This document shows positions 7,356 to 15,706 of a stretch of 64,000 bases of DNA, one piece after another. Numbering within the stretch: the first letter of the stretch is position 1; each line of letters begins with the position of its first letter. The position numbers and the translations under genes were made by a program. Origin of the DNA: an uncultured Lachnospiraceae bacterium. GTDB lineage: Bacteria; Bacillota; Clostridia; Lachnospirales; Lachnospiraceae. The notes under the pieces were generated by a model. It did not search any database. It worked only from the letters and a program-made list of their open reading frames with translations, and was not told where the DNA came from. The stretch is from the NCBI GenBank assembly GCA_947628225.1, contig CANQYY010000003.1:62001-126000 (forward strand), read 5' to 3'.

Positions 7356-8780
7356 ATGTATAAATACGACCCGAAATCAAGCGTGGCAGATGAATTTATC
7401 CATGACGGAGAGATTCAGGAATCATTAGCCTATGCACAGGAGAATAAGAACAATAAAGAGGTTATTGATGCCATACTGGAAAAAGCAAGGAAAATGAAAG
7501 GAATTTCCCACCGGGAAGCGGCGGTGCTCCTGGAATGCGGACTTGAGGAAGAAAATAGGGAAATTGAAAAGCTTGCCAAAGAAATCAAAGAGCGTTTCTA
7601 TGGAAAGCGGATTGTTATGTTTGCCCCGCTCTATCTGTCAAATTATTGCGTCAACGGCTGTCTTTATTGTCCGTATCATATGAAAAATAAACATATTGCC
7701 AGAAAGAAGCTGACGCAGGAGGAAATCCGCAAGGAGGTAATTGCCCTGCAGGATATGGGGCACAAGCGTCTTGCTATTGAGGCAGGGGAAGACCCGGTCA
7801 ATAATCCTCTGGAATATATACTGGAAAGTATTAAAACCATTTACAGTATTAAACATAAAAACGGCGCCATACGCCGTGTCAATGTCAATATTGCTGCTAC
7901 AACTGTAGAAAACTACAAAAAGCTCAAAGACGCCGGAATTGGCACCTATATCTTATTCCAGGAAACCTATAATCGCAAGGCATATGAGAAGCTTCATCCC
8001 ACCGGTCCGAAAAAAGATTACGCCTATCACACCGAGGCAATGGACCGCGCCATGGAGGCAGGCATTGATGATGTGGGCTGCGGCGTTTTGTTTGGACTGG
8101 ATATGTACCGGTATGAGCTGGTGGGCATTATCATGCACGCCGAGCATCTGGAGGCAAAATTCGGCGTCGGCCCTCACACCATCAGCGTGCCGAGAGTCTG
8201 CCCCGCCGACGACATTGACCCGGGTGAGTTTGACAACAGCCTGTCCGATGAAATTTTCCAGAAAATCGTGGCTGTCCTGCGTATTGCAGTGCCCTATACC
8301 GGCATGATCGTATCGACCAGAGAGTCCCAGAAGAGCCGGGAGAAGGTGTTAGACCTCGGTATCAGCCAGATTAGCGGCGGTTCCCGCACCAGCGTGGGCG
8401 GCTATGTAGAGGAAGAGCCGGAGGAGGAAAACTCTGCTCAGTTTGATGTAAGCGATAGACGTACTCTGGATCAGGTTGTGAGCTGGCTGTTTGATCTTGG
8501 CTATATTCCGAGCTTCTGCACCGCCTGTTACCGTGAGGGACGTACCGGCGACCGCTTTATGAAGCTGTTAAAATCCGGCCAGATTGTCAACTGCTGCCAG
8601 CCGAACGCGCTGATGACCCTGAAGGAATATCTGGAGGACTACGCTTCGCCGGAAACAAAAGCCAAGGGAGAGAAAATCATCCGGGAACAGTTAGAGATAA
8701 TTACCAATCCGGTAGTTAAAGAAAAGGCACGGGAATACATCGAAAATATCCACAACGGGCAGAGGGATTTCCGGTTTTGA
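7356..8780 (+). CDS. hydG: [FeFe]-hydrogenase maturase HydG, radical SAM tyrosine lyase, 474 aa
   Basis: HydG cleaves tyrosine to p-cresol and dehydroglycine and builds the Fe(CO)2CN synthon of the hydrogenase H-cluster. The radical-SAM cluster motif is CVNGCLYC (Cys98, Cys102, Cys105), placed as in the family. The C-terminal cysteines for the auxiliary cluster are in SFCTACYREGRTG and VNCCQPNALMT. The length is normal and the start (ATG with GGAGGAAAG) is clear. HydE, HydF and the hydrogenase are not in this window, so they must lie elsewhere. The second half of the gene (about 8150-8470) uses more C-ending codons than its neighbours. Expression is probably set by the leader at 6918-7045, shared with the regulator gene. 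Confidence 0.96.
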   Translation: MYKYDPKSSVADEFIHDGEIQESLAYAQENKNNKEVIDAILEKARKMKGISHREAAVLLECGLEEENREIEKLAKEIKERFYGKRIVMFAPLYLSNYCVNGCLYCPYHMKNKHIARKKLTQEEIRKEVIALQDMGHKRLAIEAGEDPVNNPLEYILESIKTIYSIKHKNGAIRRVNVNIAATTVENYKKLKDAGIGTYILFQETYNRKAYEKLHPTGPKKDYAYHTEAMDRAMEAGIDDVGCGVLFGLDMYRYELVGIIMHAEHLEAKFGVGPHTISVPRVCPADDIDPGEFDNSLSDEIFQKIVAVLRIAVPYTGMIVSTRESQKSREKVLDLGISQISGGSRTSVGGYVEEEPEEENSAQFDVSDRRTLDQVVSWLFDLGYIPSFCTACYREGRTGDRFMKLLKSGQIVNCCQPNALMTLKEYLEDYASPETKAKGEKIIREQLEIITNPVVKEKAREYIENIHNGQRDFRF

Positions 8781-8835
8781 TGGAAGGGAAAGCAGAAAAC
8801 GGTTGAAATCGATAGAATGCCGTTATTAATATAAG

Positions 8836-8902
8836 CGCCCGAATCGGCGAGAACCCTTATCCGCGGAAAGGATACCGGGTTCGGCCGATTCGGGCGTTTT
8901 TT
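8836..8902 (+). terminator. Long intrinsic terminator after hydG
   Basis: The 13-base arms CGCCCGAATCGGC and GCCGATTCGGGCG (8836-8848 and 8884-8896) pair perfectly, inner bases GAACCC/GGGTTC extend the stem, and TTTTTT follows. The left flank lacks an A-run, so it ends hydG transcripts rather than those of the minus-strand gene that converges here. Confidence 0.9.
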
Positions 8903-10209
8903 CAATTCTGATACAGATTTCTCTTATCAATTACCCGTACTGCCTTACCTTCGCTTCTGGTAATGCTTTTCGGATCCACAAGAGTAACCTCTGCCAGAAT
9001 GCCCAGCATAGATTTCAGACCGGCGATCAGTTTCCTTTTTGCCAGATCCCGGTCAAAAGTACTGTCTGCTGCCATGGCGGGAGTAAGCTCCACCTGAACT
9101 TCAATATTATCGTTGTTTTTCTGCCGGGATACAATTATCTGATAATTAGCGGCAAAGCCCTGATTGATCAGTACCGTTTCAATCTGGGATGGGAATACAT
9201 TGACGCCCTTGACGATCAGCATGTCGTCGCTCCGGCCCATCGGTTTTGACATTTTCACATGAGTGCGTCCGCAGGAACACTTTTTGCGGCTCAGCACACA
9301 GATATCTCTGGTGCGGTATCGGAGCAGGGGGAAGGCTTCCTTGGTAATACAGGTGAAGACCAGCTCGCCTTTTTCTCCGTCCGGCAGGACTTCTCCTGTG
9401 GCAGGGTCAATAATTTCCGCAATAAAGTGGTCTTCATTGATGTGCATGCCGGTCTGTTCGCTGCACTCAAAGGAAACCCCGGGGCCGGAAATTTCCGTCA
9501 GGCCGTATATGTCGTATGCTTTGATCCCCAGCGCTTTTTCAATATCGCGGCGCATTTCCTCCGTCCATGCCTCAGCGCCAAAAATGCCGGCTTTCAATTT
9601 GATTTTATCTTTTACTCCCCGCTCATGGATGGTTTCTGCGAGGTAGGCGGCATAGGAAGGCGTACAGCATAGAATAGTGGAGCCCAAATCCGTCATAAAC
9701 TGAATCTGCCGATCCGTATTTCCCGAGGACATCGGCAGGGTCAGAGAACCTACCTTGTGGGAACCGCCGTTCAGTCCCGGCCCTCCGGTAAAGAGCCCAT
9801 ACCCGTAGCAGACATGAACGACGTCCTCCTTTGAGCCGCCGGCGGCTATGATAGCGCGGGCGCAGCATTCATCCCATAAATCAATGTCGTGCTGGGTGTA
9901 AAATGCCACTACCCGCCGTCCAGTCGTTCCGCTGGTAGACTGTATGCGGACACAGTCGCTCAGAGGGCGCGCCAGAAGCCCATACGGATAAGCATCCCGC
10001 AGATCATCCTTTGTCAGGAAAGGAAGCTTATGTAAATCCTCGAGAGATTGAATATCTCCCGGCTCTAATCCCTTATTCTGCATTCTTGTCCGGTAATAGG
10101 GGACATTGTCATATACATATTTAACCTGTTTTACCAGACGCTCGTTTTGCCAGGCGCGAATCTGCTCCCGCGAGGCGCATTCAATTTCCTTCTGAAAATA
10201 ATTACCCAT
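8902..10209 (-). CDS. paaK: Phenylacetate-CoA ligase family (PaaK-like), 435 aa
   Basis: ATP-dependent acyl-adenylate ligase that makes aryl-acetyl-CoA from arylacetic acids. The AMP-binding core shows QSTSGTTGRRVVAFYTQHD, the acid-binding loop DIYGLTEISGPGVSFEC and the hinge YRTRDIC, with the C-terminal ACT-like segment typical of the PaaK clade (RSDDMLIVKGVNVFPSQIE). Length matches the family (about 430). In anaerobic Clostridia this enzyme often goes with indolepyruvate oxidoreductase for aromatic amino acid fermentation, but that partner is not adjacent here, so the substrate is inferred. The ATG at 10209 is preceded by GGAGGAAT and a good minus-strand promoter. Confidence 0.92.
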   Translation of the reverse strand: MGNYFQKEIECASREQIRAWQNERLVKQVKYVYDNVPYYRTRMQNKGLEPGDIQSLEDLHKLPFLTKDDLRDAYPYGLLARPLSDCVRIQSTSGTTGRRVVAFYTQHDIDLWDECCARAIIAAGGSKEDVVHVCYGYGLFTGGPGLNGGSHKVGSLTLPMSSGNTDRQIQFMTDLGSTILCCTPSYAAYLAETIHERGVKDKIKLKAGIFGAEAWTEEMRRDIEKALGIKAYDIYGLTEISGPGVSFECSEQTGMHINEDHFIAEIIDPATGEVLPDGEKGELVFTCITKEAFPLLRYRTRDICVLSRKKCSCGRTHVKMSKPMGRSDDMLIVKGVNVFPSQIETVLINQGFAANYQIIVSRQKNNDNIEVQVELTPAMAADSTFDRDLAKRKLIAGLKSMLGILAEVTLVDPKSITRSEGKAVRVIDKRNLYQN

Positions 10210-10282
10210 TGTTTTTATTCCTCCATTCTGTTTCGTAACCTGCCTTCTCCGACAGATGCAGGATCTCTGCCCTTATGCGTTT

Positions 10283-10311
10283 ATTCTATCATATGCAATA
10301 TGGAGGGGCAA
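10283..10311 (-). promoter_or_regulatory. Promoter of the phenylacetate-CoA ligase gene
   Basis: Minus strand: -35 TTGCCC (10306-10311), 17-base spacer, -10 TAGAAT (10283-10288). The transcript would carry a leader of about 65 bases with a CCTGC/GCAGG hairpin (10240-10263). Confidence 0.5.
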
Positions 10312-10321
10312 GTAAAACGCC

Positions 10322-10353
10322 AAAAAAAGTTCCCCGGCATCCAACCGGGGAAC
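10322..10353 (-). terminator. Intrinsic terminator after the cold-shock gene
   Basis: GTTCCCCGG/CCGGGGAAC stem (10329-10353) with seven A residues at 10322-10328 that become the U-tract on the minus strand. It lies 70 bases beyond the stop of the cold-shock gene. Confidence 0.85.
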
Positions 10354-10422
10354 CTTGTTACAACCCATTGTAATTCTTAACTTTTACATAACTATATATA
10401 AAAATTAGTTCATTAAATTCGA

Positions 10423-10620
10423 TTATAACTTTGTTACGTTTGCAGCCTGGGGACCTTTTTCTCCGTCAATCACTTCAAACTCAACTTCATCGCCTTCGTC
10501 TAAAACTTTGAAGCCGTCCATCTGCAACGCAGAGAAGTGTACGAATACATCATTTCCCTCTTCATCCGAAATAAATCCGAATCCTTTTTTGGCATTAAAC
10601 CATTTTACTGTACCTTTCAT
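10423..10620 (-). CDS. csp: Cold-shock domain protein (CspA family), 65 aa
   Basis: Single OB-fold RNA/ssDNA chaperone. It starts [18 protein letters not shown] and contains both RNA-binding motifs: RNP1 (KGFGFI) and RNP2 (DVFVHF). Ends VTKL after PQAANV, as in the family; the size is standard. An upstream in-frame ATG exists, but the start at 10620 has AGGAGG eight bases ahead and matches family N-termini. The 5' leader is short, about 30 bases from the predicted transcript start, so the long cold-sensing leader known from enterobacterial cspA is not present. Confidence 0.97.
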   Translation of the reverse strand: MKGTVKWFNAKKGFGFISDEEGNDVFVHFSALQMDGFKVLDEGDEVEFEVIDGEKGPQAANVTKL

Positions 10621-10656
10621 GTTTTGCCTCCTACATAATAATTTTAACACTTTTTA

Positions 10657-10685
10657 ACCATATCACAACCTGGATAAAAAGTCAA
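10657..10685 (-). promoter_or_regulatory. Promoter of the cold-shock gene
   Basis: Minus strand: -35 TTGACT (10680-10685), 17-base spacer, -10 TATGGT (10657-10662). Confidence 0.6.
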
Positions 10686-10829
10686 ACAAAACACTCTATG
10701 ATTTGAAAAAAAAAGAATTTTGCAATGTGGATTAAAATATGATACTGTATAAATGTTGGAAAAATTTATAAGAATAAGACTAATCAAATACAGAAAAAAA
10801 TATGGCAGGAGCCAAAGAGAGGAAAAGAT

Positions 10830-13751
10830 ATGGATAGTAAAAATTGCGCGGCATATGAGCTGATCAAAAAAGAAAATCTGAAGGAACTGGGAAGCGCCGG
10901 ATATTTGCTGGAGCATAAAAAAACAAAGGCAAAGGTAATTTTGGTGGAAAATGACGATAATAATAAGGTATTTACCATTGGTTTCCGCACGCCCCCAAAG
11001 GATTCTACAGGTGTAGCACATATTGTAGAACACACGGTATTGTGCGGTTCCCGGGAGTTTCCGGTAAAGGATCCGTTTATCGAGCTGGTAAAGGGGTCCC
11101 TGAATACCTTTTTAAATGCCATGACCTATCCCGATAAAACTGTTTATCCGGTGGCAAGCTGTAATGAAAAGGATTTCCAGAATCTGATGCATGTATATCT
11201 GGACGCCGTCTTTTTTCCTAATATTTACAAGGAAGAAAAGATTTTCTCCCAGGAGGGCTGGCATTATGAGCTCGACAGCAAAGACGCCCCTCTCCGGTAT
11301 AATGGCGTTGTTTTTAATGAAATGAAAGGAGTTTTTTCCTCCCCGAAGCAGCTTCTGGCACGAAATATCCAGCAGTCCCTGTTTCCGGATACGGCATATG
11401 GAGTGGAATCCGGCGGCGACCCGGCAGTAATCCCGGAGCTGGCATATGAAGATTATCTGGATTTCCACCACCGTTATTACCATCCCTCTAACAGTTATAT
11501 TTATCTCTACGGGGATATGGATATGGAAGAAAAGTTAAACTGGATAGCGGAAAATTATCTGGATCAATTCGATTATTTAGCGGTAGACTCGGAAATTGCG
11601 CTGCAAAAGCCTTTTTCCCAAAGAGCAGACAGCTATGGGTTTTATTCTGTTACCGGGGAAGAGGATGTGAAGGGAAAGGCATACTTCAGCTATAATGCCG
11701 TATGCGGCACTTCTCTGGATACAAAGCTGTATATGGCGATGCAGATTCTGGAGTATGTTCTGATTCAGTCGGTGGGGGCGCCGCTGAAGCAGGCGTTACT
11801 GGACGCCGGAATCGGGAGTGAAATTTCCAGTATGTATGAGGAAAGTATAAAGCAGCCGTTTTTCTCCCTTATCGCAAAAAATGTAGAAATGTCGCAAAAG
11901 CAGGAGTTTTTGGACACGATAGAAAAAACGCTTTCCCGTCTGGCAAAGGAGGGGCTGGAGGAAAAAGCGCTCCGCGCAGCAATCAATGCGTTGGAATTTC
12001 AATATCGGGAGGCGGATTTCGGCTCTTATCCCAAGGGGTTAATGTACGGGCTGCAAATGTTTGACAGCTGGCTTTATGACAGTGACAAGCCGTTTATTCA
12101 TATGCACTATCAGGATACGTTTGATTTTTTGAAGAAACAGATTGGCACAGGCTATTTTGAATCGCTGATCCAGACTTATTTACTCGAAAATACCCACACG
12201 AGTTTTGTCAGCGTGGAGCCGAAGGTGGGACTGACTGCCCGGATGGAGCAGGAAGAAGAGGAAAAGCTGGCTGCCTATAAGAAATCCCTGACAGAGGAGC
12301 AGAAGGAAGAACTTGTGAAAAAAACAAGGGAATTAAAGGCATATCAGGAGGAGCCGACGCCGCCGGAAGCCCTGAGCTGTATCCCGCTTTTGTCAAGGGA
12401 GGATATTGGAAAGAAAGCCCTGCCGTTTTTCAATGAAGAGAGAATCATGGCGGGGAAACCGGCGCTTTACCATAATGTCTTTACCAGCGGGATCAGTTAT
12501 CTCCGCTTTGCCTTTGACTGCCGGGATTTAAAAGACTATACGCCATATCTGTCGCTTTTAACAGAGCTTATGGGCTTTGTCGATACCGATTGCCATAATA
12601 AACGGGAGCTGAGCAACGAAATGCTGCTCCATGCCGGCGGCTATTCCCTGAATCTGGGAGTCTACAGCCATACAAAGAAGGAAGAGTATGCTCTCAGCCT
12701 TGAAGTTAATACAAAGGCATTATATCAGGAAATACCGTATGTGCTGGATCTGATTGCGGAAATCCTCACAAAAACCCATCTCGATGATGAAAAGCGTTTG
12801 AGGGAGGTAATCGGGGAGCTGCGCTCTTCTAACCAGATTGCGCTGCAATCTGCCGGCCATGGAACGGCAGTTGGCCGCGCTATGGCTTATATGAGTGAGG
12901 CTGCTACGGTATCGCAGTATGCGAAGGGAATTGCCTATTATGATTTTCTCTGCGATCTGGAAGATAATTTTGAGGAGAGAAAAGAAGGGCTGATTGAGAT
13001 TTTACAGGCATTAGCAAAGAAAATATTTACCGGGGAACGAATCCGGATATGCCTTACTGCGGATGAAGAGGGCTATAAAACAGCAGAAAGCCATATGGCC
13101 GCCTTTCTCGGCGGTTTGCCGGAGCATTCCGGGCTGAAGCTGCCGAAGCCCGTCTGGAAGATGGAAAAGCTGCCGGTAAACGAGGGATTTCAGACGGCAG
13201 GCAAGGTGCAGTATGTTGCCCGCGCCGGAAATTATAAAAAACAGGGAATAGCCTATAGCGGTATTTTTAAAGTAGTAAAGACGATTCTGTCGAATGATTA
13301 TCTGTGGAATGAAGTGCGGGTAAAGGGGGGAGCCTATGGAGTTATGTGCGCTTTTAATAACATCGGGACCGGATATTTTGTATCATACCGCGACCCAAAG
13401 CTTTTAGGGACTAATCAGGTATATGAGGGAGTGCCGGGATATTTGAAGCGTTTTCATGCGGATGAAAGGGAAATGACGAAATATATTATCGGAACGATCA
13501 GTGAATTAGATACCCCGCTGACCCCAAGGGCAAAAGGCGAGCGTTCGTATACGGCATATATGACGGGACTTACCGGGGAGGATGTGCAGAGGGAACGGGA
13601 GGAAGTGTTAGCAGCTGACCCGGAAAAAATCCGAGAGGCCGCCGATATGGCAGAGGCTGTTTTATCCGGTAATTTTATCTGTGTGCTGGGCAGCGAGGAT
13701 AAAGTAAAAAAAGAGGAAGCGTTATTTGAATCCATCCGAATATTGAAATGA
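10830..13751 (+). CDS. M16C insulinase-family metalloprotease (PreP/Cym1-like), 973 aa
   Basis: Zinc protease that degrades peptides inside a closed chamber. The inverted zinc motif is HIVEH (residues about 65-69) in the segment TGVAHIVEHTVLCGS, with the distal glutamate in the downstream EEKIFSQEGWHYEL region. The first 60 residues pair with VKGSLNTFLNAMTYPDKT, a hallmark of the presequence-protease branch. Four M16 subdomains fit the length (family about 970). There is no signal peptide, so it is cytoplasmic and most likely clears peptides. It precedes era with a 13-base gap. The start at 10830 has GAGG seven bases ahead; the divergent cold-shock gene shares the 210-base intergenic region. 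Confidence 0.93.
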   Translation: MDSKNCAAYELIKKENLKELGSAGYLLEHKKTKAKVILVENDDNNKVFTIGFRTPPKDSTGVAHIVEHTVLCGSREFPVKDPFIELVKGSLNTFLNAMTYPDKTVYPVASCNEKDFQNLMHVYLDAVFFPNIYKEEKIFSQEGWHYELDSKDAPLRYNGVVFNEMKGVFSSPKQLLARNIQQSLFPDTAYGVESGGDPAVIPELAYEDYLDFHHRYYHPSNSYIYLYGDMDMEEKLNWIAENYLDQFDYLAVDSEIALQKPFSQRADSYGFYSVTGEEDVKGKAYFSYNAVCGTSLDTKLYMAMQILEYVLIQSVGAPLKQALLDAGIGSEISSMYEESIKQPFFSLIAKNVEMSQKQEFLDTIEKTLSRLAKEGLEEKALRAAINALEFQYREADFGSYPKGLMYGLQMFDSWLYDSDKPFIHMHYQDTFDFLKKQIGTGYFESLIQTYLLENTHTSFVSVEPKVGLTARMEQEEEEKLAAYKKSLTEEQKEELVKKTRELKAYQEEPTPPEALSCIPLLSREDIGKKALPFFNEERIMAGKPALYHNVFTSGISYLRFAFDCRDLKDYTPYLSLLTELMGFVDTDCHNKRELSNEMLLHAGGYSLNLGVYSHTKKEEYALSLEVNTKALYQEIPYVLDLIAEILTKTHLDDEKRLREVIGELRSSNQIALQSAGHGTAVGRAMAYMSEAATVSQYAKGIAYYDFLCDLEDNFEERKEGLIEILQALAKKIFTGERIRICLTADEEGYKTAESHMAAFLGGLPEHSGLKLPKPVWKMEKLPVNEGFQTAGKVQYVARAGNYKKQGIAYSGIFKVVKTILSNDYLWNEVRVKGGAYGVMCAFNNIGTGYFVSYRDPKLLGTNQVYEGVPGYLKRFHADEREMTKYIIGTISELDTPLTPRAKGERSYTAYMTGLTGEDVQREREEVLAADPEKIREAADMAEAVLSGNFICVLGSEDKVKKEEALFESIRILK

Positions 13752-13764
13752 TGCGAGGTGCGAT

Positions 13765-14670
13765 ATGGAAAAACAATTTAAGTCAGGATTTGTTACCTTA
13801 GTGGGGCGTCCCAACGTGGGAAAGTCAACTTTGATGAACCGCATGATTGGCCAGAAGATAGCGATTACCTCCAGTAAGCCCCAGACGACCAGAAACCGTA
13901 TACAGACGGTGTACCATGATGAGAGAGGGCAGATTGTATTTTTAGATACGCCCGGCATCCATAAGGCAAAAAATAAGCTGGGAGAGTATATGGTAAATAC
14001 GGCGGAAAATACATTTAGCGAAGTGGATCTGGTGCTCTGGCTGGTGGAAGCCGATACCTTTATTGGCAGGGGCGAACGGCATATTGCAGACGAATTAAAG
14101 AAATCGGATGCACCGGTTATCCTTGTTATGAATAAAATAGATACCATAAAAAAAGAAGAAATTCTTGTCTGCATTGATGCGTACAAGGATATTTTAGATT
14201 TTGCTGAAATTGTACCGGTTTCTGCAAAAACGGGGGAAAGCGTGGAGCATTTGATTTCCATAATGTTTGATTATCTGCAGGAGGGACCGCCGTATTATGA
14301 AGAAGATACCGTTACCGACCAGCCGCAGAGGCAGATTGTGGCGGAATTGGTCCGGGAAAAGGCGCTGAGGCTGTTGTCGGATGAAATTCCCCATGGGATT
14401 GTCGTGTCTGTTGAGCAGATGAAAAGAAGGAAGGGCAGACAGGATTTATTCGATATAGATGCCACGATTATATGCGAGCGGGATTCCCACAAAGGAATTA
14501 TTATCGGAAAACAGGGAAGCATGCTGAAAAAAATCGGAACTCATGCCCGGCAGGACATCGAAGAACTTTTACAGGCGAAGGTTAATCTTAAACTCTGGGT
14601 AAAGGTAAAAAAGGATTGGCGTGACAGTGATTTTTACTTAAAAAATTTCGGGTACCGGGAAATGGAATAA
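13765..14670 (+). CDS. era: GTPase Era, 301 aa
   Basis: Ribosome-assembly GTPase that binds the 3' end of 16S rRNA. G1 GRPNVGKST, G2 region SKPQTTRNRI, G3 DTPGIH, G4 NKID and G5 VSAKTGE are all present. The C-terminal KH domain includes SHKGIIIGKQGSMLKKIG. Length is that of the family. Upstream gene is the M16 protease and downstream come yqzL and recO, the same era-yqzL-recO order known in Bacillus. The start follows a GAGGTG element. Confidence 0.97.
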   Translation: MEKQFKSGFVTLVGRPNVGKSTLMNRMIGQKIAITSSKPQTTRNRIQTVYHDERGQIVFLDTPGIHKAKNKLGEYMVNTAENTFSEVDLVLWLVEADTFIGRGERHIADELKKSDAPVILVMNKIDTIKKEEILVCIDAYKDILDFAEIVPVSAKTGESVEHLISIMFDYLQEGPPYYEEDTVTDQPQRQIVAELVREKALRLLSDEIPHGIVVSVEQMKRRKGRQDLFDIDATIICERDSHKGIIIGKQGSMLKKIGTHARQDIEELLQAKVNLKLWVKVKKDWRDSDFYLKNFGYREME

Positions 14671-14754
14671 AGTGCCAGCATACAAAAGGTTACCGGCGGA
14701 TATCCTATTGTTAGAGTACAAATCGGTACTGTTCAGTACAGTAGGAGGAAGAAA

Positions 14755-14925
14755 ATGGAAAAGGACGAATGCTGGAATACCTTTGCCCGTACCGGGCTTG
14801 TAGAGGATTACTTAAAATACGCCAGGGCTGACCGGCAGGGGGGACCGGAGCCGGAGAAGGAAGAGGAGGAGCAGCGTGAAGGAACGAGTGACGGGAATGG
14901 TGCTGTCAGCCGCTACCATTGGTGA
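14755..14925 (+). CDS. yqzL: YqzL-like small protein between era and recO, 56 aa
   Basis: A 56-codon frame starting MEKDECWNTFARTGLVEDYL, with AGGAGGAAG eight bases upstream. The 'W-x-x-F-x-x-T-G-x-x-x-x-Y-L' pattern and the position between era and recO match YqzL of Bacillus (its short form also begins with this pattern). After residue 26 the chain is a Glu/Gly-rich extension with no clear fold. The last 50 bases overlap the start of recO, so its translation could feed recO initiation. Function unknown in any organism as far as I know. It is easily missed in automatic annotation. Confidence 0.75.
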   Translation: MEKDECWNTFARTGLVEDYLKYARADRQGGPEPEKEEEEQREGTSDGNGAVSRYHW

Positions 14926-15601
14926 ATATGATAAGCGTGTGGTTCTTCTGACAAAGGAAAGAGGAAGGATATCCGCCTTTGCCAGAGGGGCAAGACGCCC
15001 CAAAAGTCCGCTTTCGGCTTCGACGGAGCCTTTTGTTTTCGGCGAATTTTTTATTTTTCGGGGACGGGATTCCTATACGATTGAACAGGTAGAGGTAAAA
15101 AATTATTTCCCGGAGCTGAGAAAGGATTTGGACAACCTCTATATGGCTCTTTATTTTTGTGAAACGGCGGCTTATTTTACCCGGGAGGGAATGGAGGCAA
15201 AAAACGAGCTGAACCTTTTATATTTGTCCCTGCGCGCCCTGCTTGTGCCGACCCTGCCGGGGAAACTGGTACGATACATATATGAATTCCGCCTGCTTGC
15301 GATAGAGGGAGAGGCTCCCCGGATTTTTGAGTGCATCCGGTGTCATAAAAAGGAGGGGCTTCACCATTTTTATGTGGGAGAGGCAGGTATTGTGTGCGAT
15401 GACTGCCAGGATGGACAAGCCGGGATTACCCTTTCGGAAACGGCAATTTATACCCTGCAGAGAATCGTGTCCTCTCCGTTGGAAAAACTTTACACCTTTA
15501 CGGTGGGGGAAAAGGTGCTGGGGGAAATCGAAACGGTGGTCAGCCGGTATTTTTCTGCCCATACGGATAAAAAGTTCCAATCAATCGCCATGCTGGAATA
15601 A
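14876..15601 (+). CDS. recO: DNA repair protein RecO, 241 aa
   Basis: Loads RecA at single-stranded gaps with RecR and RecF. An N-terminal OB fold (VLSAATIGEYDKRVVLLTKE, then KERGRISAFARGARRPKS) is followed by a helical domain containing a four-cysteine zinc site, CIRC...CDDC (about residues 154-183). Starts with GTG at 14876, with GGAGGAG seven bases upstream inside yqzL. Overlap with the previous gene suggests translational coupling. Length is normal. Confidence 0.95.
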   Translation: MKERVTGMVLSAATIGEYDKRVVLLTKERGRISAFARGARRPKSPLSASTEPFVFGEFFIFRGRDSYTIEQVEVKNYFPELRKDLDNLYMALYFCETAAYFTREGMEAKNELNLLYLSLRALLVPTLPGKLVRYIYEFRLLAIEGEAPRIFECIRCHKKEGLHHFYVGEAGIVCDDCQDGQAGITLSETAIYTLQRIVSSPLEKLYTFTVGEKVLGEIETVVSRYFSAHTDKKFQSIAMLE

Positions 15602-15640
15602 GAGATGCCTTTTCCGGAATATGCGGTCGAAAATATCTCC

Positions 15641-15669
15641 TTGCAAATCCCGGCCTAAAATAGTAAAAT
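15641..15669 (+). promoter_or_regulatory. Promoter of the glycyl-tRNA synthetase gene
   Basis: TTGCAA (15641-15646), 17-base spacer, TAAAAT (15664-15669), 38 bases before the start codon. No T-box specifier or antiterminator motif is visible in the short leader. Confidence 0.5.
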
Positions 15670-15706
15670 AAAGCGAAAGAATATTTGGGAGGATTGGAGG
15701 ATTACC

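Noticed and set aside
10240-10263. CCTGC/GCAGG hairpin in the leader of the phenylacetate-CoA ligase gene as a riboswitch
   Set aside because: A single short stem in a 65-base leader with no terminator or sequestering pairing, so there is no support for a regulatory role.
15601-15706. T-box leader for glyS
   Set aside because: The leader is only about 30 bases after the promoter and has no antiterminator motif or specifier stem.
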